A stretch of DNA of 64,000 nt, taken from positions 62,001-126,000 of the forward strand of contig SHMT01000006.1 in NCBI GenBank assembly GCA_004282745.1, given 5' to 3'. This document shows positions 13,636 to 22,664 of this stretch, one piece after another (the first letter of the stretch is position 1; the number at the start of each line of letters is the position of its first letter). This DNA comes from Candidatus Scalindua sp. SCAELEC01. GTDB taxonomy: Bacteria > Planctomycetota > Brocadiia > Brocadiales > Scalinduaceae. A model generated the notes under the pieces. It was given only the letters and a program-made list of their open reading frames with translations, ran no database searches and was not told where the DNA came from. The position numbers and the translations under genes were made by a program.

Positions 13636-14562
13636 ATGTCAAAAACCACATGGATACTTACGGGAACAACGGCCAGCGATAAAACCGATATAGGCTTTCA
13701 CATTGCACAGGAAATTGATGGCGAGATAATTTCAGCAGATTCAATGCTTATTTATCGAGGAATGGATATTGGAACAGCAAAACCTACCTTAGAGATGAGA
13801 AAAAAAATTCCTCATCATTTGATAGACATTGTTGATCCATGGGAGAGTTATAGTGTTGGAAAATATGTTGAAGATGTTGAAAATGTTATAGGTGCACTAC
13901 GTAAAAAAATGAGAAAATGTATTATTGTTGGAGGTACCCCCCTTTACATTAAGGGTATAAGAGATGGTATATTCAGGAGTCCTGAAGCAGATTGGAAAAT
14001 TCGTGAAGAGCTAGAGAGATGCGCCAACGAAAGAGGGAATTTGTATGTACATGGTATTCTTGAGAAGATAGACCCAATTACGGCCAAGAAACTACATCCA
14101 AATAATTTGAGACGGATAATTCGTGCCATAGAGGTGTATAAGAGGACCGGAAAACAGATGTCATATCTTCAAGAACTCTCCGGGAAAGAGAAGAGGAACT
14201 GCACAATAGTATGCATAACAAGAGAGAGGGAAGATCGGTATAGAAGGATACATAAAAGGGTTGACACAATGTTTAATAAAGGTCTTGTTGATGAGGTTCA
14301 ATCTCTGTTGGATTCCCCAAATGGGATCGGCAGACAAGCGGGGCAGGCACTTGGATATAGAGAAGTTATTCAATACCTGAATGGTGAATGTACATTGGAT
14401 GAGGCAAAAGATTTACTAAAATTACATACTCGCAGGTTTTCAAAGAGACAAATGACCTGGTTTCGTAGTTTCTCAAATATTAAATGGGTAGAGGTGAAAG
14501 AGGAAGATAACCAGGAATTAATTTTAGAGAAAGTTATTTTGGCTTTTCAAGGGGATACTTAG
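13636..14562 (+). CDS. miaA: tRNA dimethylallyltransferase
   Basis: MiaA transfers a dimethylallyl group to A37 of tRNAs that read UNN codons. The sequence is otherwise typical: EIISADSMLIYRGMDIGTAKP, PHHLIDIVDP, GGTPLYIKG, and HPNNLRRIIRAIEVYKRTG. The phosphate-binding loop is not: GPTASGKT reads G10-TTAS-D15-KT, so the Gly before the catalytic Lys is Asp (codon GAT at 13678). That would crowd the pyrophosphate site. Either the enzyme tolerates it, the gene is inactive, or the base is an error (GGT to GAT). Length is normal at 308. Confidence 0.92.
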   Translation: MSKTTWILTGTTASDKTDIGFHIAQEIDGEIISADSMLIYRGMDIGTAKPTLEMRKKIPHHLIDIVDPWESYSVGKYVEDVENVIGALRKKMRKCIIVGGTPLYIKGIRDGIFRSPEADWKIREELERCANERGNLYVHGILEKIDPITAKKLHPNNLRRIIRAIEVYKRTGKQMSYLQELSGKEKRNCTIVCITREREDRYRRIHKRVDTMFNKGLVDEVQSLLDSPNGIGRQAGQALGYREVIQYLNGECTLDEAKDLLKLHTRRFSKRQMTWFRSFSNIKWVEVKEEDNQELILEKVILAFQGDT

Positions 14563-14764
14563 TAGTTCAACCATAGGATATTCATTCAAACACAACATCG
14601 ATTTGATATGATTAGATTCACCGTTGTGCAGGACGTTGATGTATTGCAATCAGTATTACCTTTATTTCCTATTGAAGAGTGTTCAAATTCCCGTATAATG
14701 TTGATCAAAATAGCTTTACGGAGCAAAATTCAGAATAAAAAGGGTTTTATAAAAACAACACAGC

Positions 14765-15628
14765 ATGTCAATTACGTATAAACAGCTAAAGACGCTTGAA
14801 GAGTTAAGGCCTTGCGAAAATCTGCAGAAGACGGTATGGAAATTTAATAAGAGCGACATAATACCCTCGAGATTTATGCGGGTGTTGTGTAAGCATGGTG
14901 GATTCGCAATGGGCGCTTTTGACGATGAGACTATGATTGGCTTTGTGTTTGGTGTTCCGGCAATTCATTATGGAAGAGCGTCACAACATTCCCATATGTT
15001 GGCGGTACTTCCGGAATATCGCAATCAAAACGTGGGATTTCAATTAAAAATAGAGCAACGGAAAGATGCCCTTAGCCGCAATATAGACCTCATCACCTGG
15101 GCATTTGACCCGCTCCAATCCAAGAATGCCTATCTTAATATAAACAAGTTAGGCGTTATTGCCTGTAGTTATGATATAAATCTGTATGGGGAAGAAACCT
15201 CCAGTAAACTGCATAGCAGTCTGGGAACTGACCGGTTGCTTGCAGAATGGTGGTTGGTGAGTGATAAAGTTACCTCTCTTATGGAAGGCCGGAGACAAGA
15301 AGTTGGGGGGAAAGACTCTGTGGATGGCACAAGCATAAACAGGAGGAAGAGGGACAAAAAGAGCTTTCTCATCCCAGTTGAACCAGATCTAACCCTTAAA
15401 AATGGAGTCTTATTATTAGAGATACCGGACAACATTGACAAAATCAAAGAGGAGAATATGGAAATTGCACTCAAATGGCGCAACCTTGTTCAGAAATCCC
15501 TTCTCCACTATTTTGCGAATGGTTATTATATTAGTTCCTTTCTGGTTGAACGGGAGAATGCGACACACCGAAGCTCCTATATTCTTGAACGGCTCACAAA
15601 ACCATACAAATCGATGACTATCGATTAA
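14765..15628 (+). CDS. GNAT-superfamily acetyltransferase (COG3375 type)
   Basis: This 287-residue protein resembles the GNAT group often encoded beside N-acylamino-acid racemase/o-succinylbenzoate synthase genes. A GNAT core is visible in HSHMLAVLPEYRNQNVGFQL (the acetyl-CoA pyrophosphate loop, with Q-N-x-G). ITWAFDPLQSKNAYLNINKL is a hallmark of this group. A possible partner (enolase-superfamily racemase) lies at 22665. In characterised pathways such a GNAT acylates D-amino acids before racemisation. The assignment here is by family only. Confidence 0.75.
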   Translation: MSITYKQLKTLEELRPCENLQKTVWKFNKSDIIPSRFMRVLCKHGGFAMGAFDDETMIGFVFGVPAIHYGRASQHSHMLAVLPEYRNQNVGFQLKIEQRKDALSRNIDLITWAFDPLQSKNAYLNINKLGVIACSYDINLYGEETSSKLHSSLGTDRLLAEWWLVSDKVTSLMEGRRQEVGGKDSVDGTSINRRKRDKKSFLIPVEPDLTLKNGVLLLEIPDNIDKIKEENMEIALKWRNLVQKSLLHYFANGYYISSFLVERENATHRSSYILERLTKPYKSMTID

Positions 15629-15720
15629 AAATACCTCTTGTCCACATTATGGACTTCGCCTTTTAATAGTAATTTTTTATTCAATTAAGTCTCCAAGAAT
15701 TCAATAGTAGGAAAAACGGT

Positions 15721-17247
15721 ATGTCAGGGGGAAAATCTGGAAAAGTGTTCTTGTTTCTCATGGTTGTGGGAATACTCTTTGGTATTGTTGTTGGAGGATT
15801 TTTACCAGAAACAGGAAAACAGATAGCATTCATAGGGGATTTTTTTATCAGTTATTTAAAAATGCTTGTTATTCCGCTCGTCATTACCTCAATGATTGCC
15901 GGAGTTACTGGCCTGGGAGATATTAGAAAATTAGGAGGCTTAGGAAAAAAAACGATTCTGTATTATCTGGCAACAACGGGTTGTTCGGTCCTGATAGGGA
16001 TTATTTTGGTTGTTATCATTGGCCCGGGAAAAGCAGATACAAAGGAAGAGCAATTAAAACTACGGGGAGGAGCATCTTTACCAGCGTTATCTTATACCAT
16101 ACAAGGTAATCAAATTACGTTTGATCAAGATCTGGGAAAAATAAGATATGATGAGAGGTACATGATCATTCTTGGTGACCAGAATAGTATAAAGGGAACG
16201 ATTAGCGAAATGAGAGATGGAAAAACTTGTATTGTTCGTAATTGGGTTAAGAGGGAAAGAAATAGCAACAAGATTGTGGAGGCAAGACCGGAGACGAAGG
16301 GAAAAGGGGTAGAGTTCGATCTTTCGATCTCAGACAAAATTTTACAAAAACAGGGGAAAACGATTGGAAGCACTTTAAAGGAAGTTTTTTTAAGCCTTGC
16401 TCCAAACAATCTCATTAAAGCGATGTCAGAAACAAAGGTCTTACCTATCATTGTCTTTGCAATGATAATAGGTGCAATTCTTACAACACTTGGAGAACCG
16501 GGCAGGCCTGTAATCGCTTTTTTCCATGGATCAAACGAGGCAATTTTAAAATTTGTACAACTGTTAATGTTTATAGCGCCTTTAGGAATTGGATGTTTGA
16601 TTGCTGGAAAAATGGGTGCTGCTGGCGGAATAGAAAAATTTGGGCTTGAATTCAAAAAAATTGGGTTCTATGCCATGACGGTACTGCTTGGATTATGTGT
16701 GCATGCGCTTGTCGTCCTTCCACTCATTTTGAAAATTTTTACAAAGCGAAATGTAATTTCCTATGCACAAGGGGCAAGTACCGCTTTATTAACCGCATTC
16801 AGTACCGCCTCGAGTTCGGCAACCCTACCGGTAACCATTAAGTGTAGTGAAGATAAGAATCAAGTTTCCCCAAGAGCAGCAGCTTTTGTTTTACCCCTCG
16901 GTGCTACTATCAACATGGATGGAACCGCCTTATATGAAGCGGTTGCCGCAATCTTTATTGCACAGTTATATGGTATCGATTTAGGTATCGGTCATTTAAT
17001 AGTAATATTCTTAACCGCCACACTGGCAGCTATTGGGGCAGCAGGTATTCCAGAAGCCGGACTCGTAACAATGGTAATTGTATTGGAAGCAGTTGGTTTG
17101 CCAATAGAAGGGATCTCAATGATTTTAATGATTGACTGGTTTTTAGACCGATGTCGCACTACGGTAAACGTATGGGGAGATTCCGTTGGGGCCGCGGTCA
17201 TAGACATTGGCATAAGGACTAGGTTAAAAAATAGCACGTTAGGTTGA
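15721..17247 (+). CDS. Dicarboxylate/amino-acid:cation symporter (DAACS) with an inserted loop
   Basis: This is a membrane carrier of the GltP/DctA/SstT family, which imports glutamate, aspartate or C4-dicarboxylates with Na+ or H+. Diagnostic motifs are the first hairpin region AFSTASSSATLPVT, the substrate/cation helix NMDGTALYEAVAAIF, and DRCRTTVNVWGDSVGA near the end. At 508 residues it is about 80-100 longer than usual. The excess is a hydrophilic stretch (about 105-205) between the third hydrophobic segment and the NLIKAMSETKVLPI region, rich in Lys, Asp and Gly, and predicted extracytoplasmic. Confidence 0.9.
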   Translation: MSGGKSGKVFLFLMVVGILFGIVVGGFLPETGKQIAFIGDFFISYLKMLVIPLVITSMIAGVTGLGDIRKLGGLGKKTILYYLATTGCSVLIGIILVVIIGPGKADTKEEQLKLRGGASLPALSYTIQGNQITFDQDLGKIRYDERYMIILGDQNSIKGTISEMRDGKTCIVRNWVKRERNSNKIVEARPETKGKGVEFDLSISDKILQKQGKTIGSTLKEVFLSLAPNNLIKAMSETKVLPIIVFAMIIGAILTTLGEPGRPVIAFFHGSNEAILKFVQLLMFIAPLGIGCLIAGKMGAAGGIEKFGLEFKKIGFYAMTVLLGLCVHALVVLPLILKIFTKRNVISYAQGASTALLTAFSTASSSATLPVTIKCSEDKNQVSPRAAAFVLPLGATINMDGTALYEAVAAIFIAQLYGIDLGIGHLIVIFLTATLAAIGAAGIPEAGLVTMVIVLEAVGLPIEGISMILMIDWFLDRCRTTVNVWGDSVGAAVIDIGIRTRLKNSTLG

Positions 17248-17307
17248 ACCCGCTTTTGATATAGGAAGTCTCTTCGTGTCATTTTGTTAACGTCTCTTTC
17301 CACGATT

Positions 17308-18378
17308 TTATTTTTCAAAAAGAGTTTTGTATTCACCATATCCCTCTTTTTCTAGATCCTCTTTTGCAATGAAACGAAGTGCCGCTGAGTTTATGCAGTA
17401 GCGAAGCCCTGTCGGCTGTGGACCATCATCAAATACATGTCCAAGGTGAGAATCCGCATATTTGCTTCTTACCTCTACCCTCTTCATAGGGAACGTATTG
17501 TCCTCTACTTCTACAATATGTTCGGACTCAAGCGGTTTGGTAAAACTCGGCCATCCACTTCCGGAATCAAACTTGTCAAGTGAGCAGAAAAGCGGTTCTC
17601 CGGAAACGATATCTAGGTAAATACCCTCCTTCTTATTTTCCCAATACTCATTCTCGAAAGGCCTTTCGGTACCATCTTCTTGAGTGACTTTGTATTGCAA
17701 TATATTCAATTTTTTTCTCAGTTCCTCTGTTGTGGGCTTTTTTACTATTTTATATGTGCTGTTTTTTTTTGTCTCCATTTTTTTCCCCCAAATTTTTTCC
17801 AGGAAGTTATCACGACCTGAACCACTTCTGTACGCCTTATACTGCAGAGGACTCTTTTTATAAAAATCCTGATGATACTCTTCCGCTTCATAAAATAGCG
17901 TAGACTTAATAATCTCTGTAACGATTTCCTTATCGAATATTCCAGAATTGTCTAAGTGTTCTTTCGATTTCTCAGCTAAATTCTTTTGTTTTTCATTGTG
18001 ATAAAAAATAGCAGTCCTATACTGTAAACCCCGATCAACAAACTGGCCCCCCGGATCGGTTGGATCTATCTGTCTCCAGAATAGATCAATAAGTTCTGAA
18101 TAACCTATTTTAGAAGGATCATATGTTATCTGGACCGATTCTAAATGAGAGGTTGCCCCAGCCGAGACCTCTCTATATGTCGGATTTGTCTCACGCCCAC
18201 CTGTATAACCAGATATAACCGCCGATACACCTTCCAGGTCTTCAAAGGGATGTTCCATACACCAGAAACAACCTCCGGCAAAAGTCGCTTTCTCATATTG
18301 TGACTCAGCAAACAGACTAATTGGTATGAAAAACAGAACAATAATTAGAAAGAACATTGTACTATTTTTTCCTGACAT
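17308..18378 (-). CDS. msrAB: Secreted methionine sulfoxide reductase MsrA-MsrB fusion
   Basis: This bifunctional repair enzyme reduces both stereoisomers of methionine sulfoxide. A signal peptide (about 1-23, ending LFAES) directs it across the membrane. The MsrA domain (about 27-200) has the catalytic [11 protein letters not shown]. The MsrB domain (about 225-350) has [11 protein letters not shown] and the catalytic [11 protein letters not shown]. The metal-binding CxxC pairs of zinc-type MsrB are absent, as in many fused forms. It protects extracytoplasmic proteins, which suggests the cell meets oxidants there. It converges with the symporter gene. Confidence 0.95.
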   Translation of the reverse strand: MSGKNSTMFFLIIVLFFIPISLFAESQYEKATFAGGCFWCMEHPFEDLEGVSAVISGYTGGRETNPTYREVSAGATSHLESVQITYDPSKIGYSELIDLFWRQIDPTDPGGQFVDRGLQYRTAIFYHNEKQKNLAEKSKEHLDNSGIFDKEIVTEIIKSTLFYEAEEYHQDFYKKSPLQYKAYRSGSGRDNFLEKIWGKKMETKKNSTYKIVKKPTTEELRKKLNILQYKVTQEDGTERPFENEYWENKKEGIYLDIVSGEPLFCSLDKFDSGSGWPSFTKPLESEHIVEVEDNTFPMKRVEVRSKYADSHLGHVFDDGPQPTGLRYCINSAALRFIAKEDLEKEGYGEYKTLFEK

Positions 18379-18420
18379 GTTTATCTCCCTGTTTTATTGT
18401 GTATTCTTTTAGACTCATCT

Positions 18421-19614
18421 TTACAAGACCGATGCGATCGCTTCACAAAGCTGATCCATATTGCCATGCGTCATCCCCGCCACATTGATTCGTCCGGAAT
18501 CAACAATATAAATCGAATAGTCCTGTTTCAGTTTCTCTACCTGATATTTTGTCAGGCCCGAAAACGAAAACATGCCATTTTGTCGGGCTATAAACGAAAA
18601 ATCGTCTCGTACGCCTTTGGTTTTGAGTGTTTTGACAAACAGTTCGCGCATCTCTTTAATACGCAAGCGAATCTGAGAGACTTCCGTTTCCCACTCGGCA
18701 CGCAGCGTTTTATCCGCCATGATCGTTGCGACAATCGCACCGCCGTGTGATGGTGGATTGGAATAGCATCGTCGAATCGTCAGCTTCAAATGGCTAAAGG
18801 CCGTTTGGGCCTCCTGCTGAGAGCCGCACACGATGGTTAATCCACCGACACGCTCGCTATACAGGCCGAAATTTTTAGAGTAGGAATTGGCGATCAGCAT
18901 TTCCGGCACATTCTGGGCGAAAAGCCTAAGACCAGTAGCGTCCTCGTCAATACCCGTCGCGAGACCTTGATAGGCGAAATCAAATAGCGGAAAAATTTTA
19001 CGTTGCGTGATCAGCGTCGCCAGATGATGCCACTGCTCTTCATTCGGATCGAGTCCCGTCGGATTATGACAGCAGCCGTGCAGCAAAATCACATCGCCCG
19101 CCGGTATCTCCTTAATTCCCGCCACCATCGCGTCAAAGTCTAGACACTTACTGTTAGTGTTATAATACGGATAGGTGCTTAACTCAATGCCGGCACTGCC
19201 GAATATGCCGTTATGATTTGCCCACGTCGGATCGCTGACCCATAGCCTGGCTTTGGGATTGACTTGTTTGATCAATTCGCCGGCCATCCGCAACGCACCG
19301 GTTCCTCCGGGTGTCTGCGCTGTTGCGGCCCGTTTGCTGGAGATAGTCTCACTACCGGCGCCAAAGAGAAGTTCCTGAACCGCTACTGCGTATTCACTGC
19401 TGCCCTGCATGGGCAGATAATTCTTTGTTGTCTCCTGTTCAAGGATTTTCGCTTCGGCTTTCTTGACGGACGTCATCACCGGTGTTGCTCCCGCTTCATC
19501 CTTGTATACGCCCACACCCAAGTTAATTTTTTCGGGATTTTCATCGGCCTTAAACGCTTCGGTCAGCCCTAATATCGGATCCGCCGTCGCCATTTCTAAT
19601 TGCTCAAACATCAT
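18421..19614 (-). CDS. aspC: Aspartate/aromatic aminotransferase
   Basis: This is a class I PLP aminotransferase of the E. coli AspC/TyrB type. It exchanges amino groups between aspartate (or aromatic amino acids) and 2-oxoglutarate. Visible features are NLGVGVYKDEAG, HGCCHNPTGLDP, the DFAYQG loop, the PLP-lysine motif SYSKNFGLYSERVG and the substrate Arg in YSNPPSHGG. It is a full 397 residues. Its DNA is clearly richer in G+C than its neighbours, and this subfamily is typical of proteobacteria and eukaryotes, so transfer is likely. AGGAG lies just upstream of ATG 19614. A sigma70-like promoter is at 19713-19741. Confidence 0.93.
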   Translation of the reverse strand: MMFEQLEMATADPILGLTEAFKADENPEKINLGVGVYKDEAGATPVMTSVKKAEAKILEQETTKNYLPMQGSSEYAVAVQELLFGAGSETISSKRAATAQTPGGTGALRMAGELIKQVNPKARLWVSDPTWANHNGIFGSAGIELSTYPYYNTNSKCLDFDAMVAGIKEIPAGDVILLHGCCHNPTGLDPNEEQWHHLATLITQRKIFPLFDFAYQGLATGIDEDATGLRLFAQNVPEMLIANSYSKNFGLYSERVGGLTIVCGSQQEAQTAFSHLKLTIRRCYSNPPSHGGAIVATIMADKTLRAEWETEVSQIRLRIKEMRELFVKTLKTKGVRDDFSFIARQNGMFSFSGLTKYQVEKLKQDYSIYIVDSGRINVAGMTHGNMDQLCEAIASVL

Positions 19615-19712
19615 ATACTCCTAACTGTTTTTATACTTTTTTGTCTTAGGCAGGCTCGTTGTGCATACCGCAGACAACTTCGACCACTGGTACAATCCCT
19701 GTGGCCACGGTG

Positions 19713-19741
19713 ATTATAGTCCATACGCCCGTATTCGACAA
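19713..19741 (-). promoter_or_regulatory. Sigma70-type promoter for the aminotransferase gene
   Basis: On the minus strand a -35 hexamer TTGTCG (19741-19736) and a -10 hexamer TATAAT (19718-19713) are separated by exactly 17 bp, about 100 nt upstream of the ATG. The match is good, but no other promoter in the window was compared with it. Confidence 0.5.
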
Positions 19742-20120
19742 CCTATTCCAATTCACCCTGAATTAGCTCAATCCGCCCCTTTCAAACTCTATGTATCTGC
19801 CTTGTTGCGGCCTGTTTTTACGGTTAAGTTATCGGATGATAGAAAAGGGCCATGATAAGATGTTGTAAGAATAGTTAAATTACAAATAATCTTCAAGTGG
19901 TTTTTTTAAATTAGGCACTTAAATGATTTATTTTAGTAGGGAAGAAGAGAACTAAAAGGAGTATTTGGACTCTTGAATATAAATATAACAGTATTGTCAG
20001 TGGCGGTTTTTCCAAAAATATACATACCTCTCCTGTATACTCACATTAACAAATTTTCACAATCTTCAATTTGCCGTAATGCATTGATCTTCATAACCAG
20101 TCCAATTTCCATGAAATGGT

Positions 20121-20255
20121 TCATAAGTTTAATGAAGAGTGTTGACTTTGAGTTATTTGATGCTGATTACAGAGCTCGGCAATTGGGAGATTGTTCCGGA
20201 GGGACTCAAGAACAATCTTTGCTTTTGTCTTTGAATCCCATTTACGATATTTCAT
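20121..20255 (-). pseudogene. IS3-family transposase OrfA fragment
   Basis: The minus-strand frame reads MKYRKWDSKTKAKIVLESL, then NNLPIAELCNQHQITQSQ, and then loses homology and stops. This is the N-terminal helix-turn-helix of IS3-type OrfA proteins, which normally continues with a Tyr/Trp-rich segment and a leucine zipper. No OrfB or inverted repeat is recognisable nearby. It marks an old insertion next to the foreign-looking aminotransferase gene. Confidence 0.65.
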
Positions 20256-20691
20256 TGTGCCCACTTTCTTAAGTATGGAGTTATTATGGAGTAAATTACT
20301 CAAAAAAATACCTGCTTACTTAAAGGAGGGCAGTATATGTTCTCTTTGGAGCCACACACCCTTACCCAAAAGGCGGCGGAGATAGGGTTAAAAATGTTCC
20401 TTTTGGTGAGTTTTCCTTCAAATAGGTCAAAATTTTCTTTATTTTTAACAATAAATTCCGATAAAGAGCTTAATATTTCATCAGTATCCTGTAATAATCA
20501 CCATATGCTTAATGTGAAGAATATTCTCGGTATCGTTTATTTCTCCGCCACTTTGATAAAATCAAAGTAATGGATATTTCTCGTTTTGTGACAGATAATA
20601 GATCATGTGCTTATGAAGGTTCCTACGATATTTACCATGGTGCATAAACTAGATATTACCCGGGTTACAACAAGCGAAGAAGGATAGATGA

Positions 20692-21759
20692 GTGGTAAAT
20701 CTTTATAAATGGATATTCCATAGATATGGTGCGATAGTTGAAAATAGTGAGAATTTTGAAAAGCCTTTATTAAATAATGCTAACCATATTGCCAGAATTT
20801 TGTATCGTTTAACAGAATATCGTTGTCTTAGTTGGCATAGGTTATGCCACGGCGTACCTATACAAGATATCATCCTAAGTGAGTTCCCATTAATTGCACC
20901 ATGTCATCTTGCACCAGCGATAGTTACATTTGAGTTTACAAATCACTGCAATCTTCAGTGTGTTTATTGTGATAACAGGCTGAATCTGCGTCCAAAAGGA
21001 TTCATGCACAGGGACACTTTTGTAAATGTTGTTGCGGGTATAAAAAAGCTTGGAGTAAAGCGAGTGAGAGTTGTTGGCAATGGAGAGGCCACTCTACATC
21101 CCGATTTTGATTCGTTTATGACAGAAATTGGTAGCACTAATGCCTACGTTTCGGTGCTAACGAATGGCCAGTGGAGACATCAGGAGGATACAATCAATAC
21201 TATGCTCACAGCAAAAGTAAACATGGTTGAATTTTCAGTTGACACGGTAACTAAGAAGGGCTATGAACGATCACGCCAAGGAGGAAGTTTTGAGCGTCTT
21301 CTTTCAAACTTGCAACATTTCAAAGAAGCCAAGAAAAAGCAACGCTCACAAGTAATCACCAATATACGGTTAATGTTACGCCCCTCAGAACGGCGAATTG
21401 AATGGAAACTGAAAGCCTTCTGGAGTAATTATGCCGATATTGTAATGCCTCAGTACCTTTGCGAGAAGCGATCAATATCGTATAATGAAGACCTGTACAG
21501 ACCGATCCAATTTAACGAGCAATCTTATCCAAATTGTAAAGAACCTTTTACTCAACTTGGCATAACTTGGAATGGTGATGTGCCGCTATGTAGTCTTTCA
21601 GCGGATCAAATCGGAGAACCAGGTCTTATTCTTGGTAATGTTACATCGAGCACGATTGGTCAACTATGGAACAGTAAGGTCTTACATCAGTACCGCAGAG
21701 GTCATAGAAACCGAGAGACTTCCAAGATGGCAATGTGTAAAGGTTGCGTTGGCATGTAA
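20692..21759 (+). CDS. Radical SAM protein with SPASM-like C-terminus
   Basis: This 355-residue radical SAM enzyme has the 4Fe-4S motif CNLQCVYC near residue 84, preceded by FEFTNH. A glycine-rich SAM region VRVVGNGEATLHP follows. The C-terminus contains cysteines in a SPASM-like arrangement (CKEPF, PLCSLS, MCKGCVGM) for an auxiliary cluster. Such proteins modify peptides or proteins, or act in cofactor and lipid metabolism; the substrate is unknown here. The start is GTG 20692 with GAAGGA about 8 nt upstream. It is not in an operon. Confidence 0.85.
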   Translation: MVNLYKWIFHRYGAIVENSENFEKPLLNNANHIARILYRLTEYRCLSWHRLCHGVPIQDIILSEFPLIAPCHLAPAIVTFEFTNHCNLQCVYCDNRLNLRPKGFMHRDTFVNVVAGIKKLGVKRVRVVGNGEATLHPDFDSFMTEIGSTNAYVSVLTNGQWRHQEDTINTMLTAKVNMVEFSVDTVTKKGYERSRQGGSFERLLSNLQHFKEAKKKQRSQVITNIRLMLRPSERRIEWKLKAFWSNYADIVMPQYLCEKRSISYNEDLYRPIQFNEQSYPNCKEPFTQLGITWNGDVPLCSLSADQIGEPGLILGNVTSSTIGQLWNSKVLHQYRRGHRNRETSKMAMCKGCVGM

Positions 21760-21955
21760 CCTGAGTTGGATGCAGACTATTTGTCATTGTCTCATAATAT
21801 AGTTAAGAAGAGACGACTGAAATGCCAAGTTTGATTTGTGAGTAACGCTTACTTGATCAAATGGATTGCTTATGTTCCGAGCGTAAGAAACCTCTCCAAG
21901 ATTCATCATTTTTCCTGCCCTGCAAACTTATTTATTTGACAAATTAACCTCTATA

Positions 21956-22064
21956 TACTCATCTCATAATAGTTTTCGGATAAAATCCGAAATAAAATTG
22001 AGCGAGTATAACTGCAACCAAGATTTGGTTTCCGGTAAAGCCGAAAACCAAATCGGTTTTAGTA
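21956..22064. repeat. Family A element, compact copy
   Basis: A 109-bp element running from TACTCATCTCATAATAG to CGGTTTTAGTA, flanked by TA on both sides. It contains a small hairpin (CGGATaaaATCCG) and a larger one built from GATTTGGTTTCCGG and CCGAAAACCAAATC. Confidence 0.8.
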
Positions 22065-22429
22065 TATTTGATCAACCCTGCAGGCCTAATAGATAATGGG
22101 GCTGGGGGTTCGCTATTGTTTTAATTATTAAAACCTATTAGAAAGATAGTATCCAGGCTCCTTGTATCATATGAAACCGGAAAATAAATACACCAAGCGC
22201 ATGGCTTCTAGAAATCAGTTGAAAAACTCAATTTGATAAAACACTCCGGTTTAGTTTTATCATTGAAAAAGGGGCTACGTTGAAGCATACTAAGAATAGC
22301 ATAAGAAGTGTGACGGGAGATGGTTAATGTGGGAATTTAGGGGTTTGACTTTCTTTGCCAACCAGGAGTTTACCATGGGAAATGATTATGCTATCTCACA
22401 GTCGGTCAAGCTTCGGGGCTTCTTTTATA

Positions 22430-22648
22430 TACTCATCTCATAATGGTTTTCGGATAAAATCCGAGATCAATTGAGCGAGTAAAGTCCTCGGTGTTTTCTG
22501 TCCGGGGATACCTTCACCAAGATTTGGTTTCCGGCCCGCCCGGCCTACCAGTCGTTCGCCGGCCCCCGTTTGAATGGCTGGTAGGCCGGGCGGACGACGC
22601 TCTTTCTGGCGGGAACGGGTAAAACCGAAAACCAAATCGGTTTTAGTA
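22430..22648. repeat. Family A element with GC-rich insert
   Basis: It has the same ends and TA flanks as the compact copy, but with about 110 extra bp. The extra part holds a 16-bp perfect stem (CCGCCCGGCCTACCAG and its complement) and a module GAATGGCTGGTAGGCC that recurs at 57733. It ends 16 bp before the start codon of the racemase-like gene, so its transcript leader probably contains these hairpins. Confidence 0.8.
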
Positions 22649-22664
22649 TATTAAGGAAAGTGAT

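Larger units (their letters stand above)
19615..20691. other. About 1 kb without an intact gene, beside transferred DNA
   Basis: The left 240 bp are GC-richer like the aminotransferase gene and hold its promoter. From about 19860 the composition falls back to AT-rich. An IS3-type transposase fragment lies at 20121-20255 (-). The remaining short frames have no ribosome binding site or recognisable product. Confidence 0.5.
21760..22664. other. Intergenic region with two family A repeats
   Basis: Copies lie at 21956-22064 and 22430-22648. Between them a 39-codon frame (22328-22444) has a GGGAGATGG upstream but runs into the second repeat and is not recognisable. No other gene is supported. Confidence 0.55.

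Noticed and set aside
19661-19855. 64-codon plus-strand frame
   Set aside because: It is antisense to the aminotransferase promoter region, with no recognisable product.
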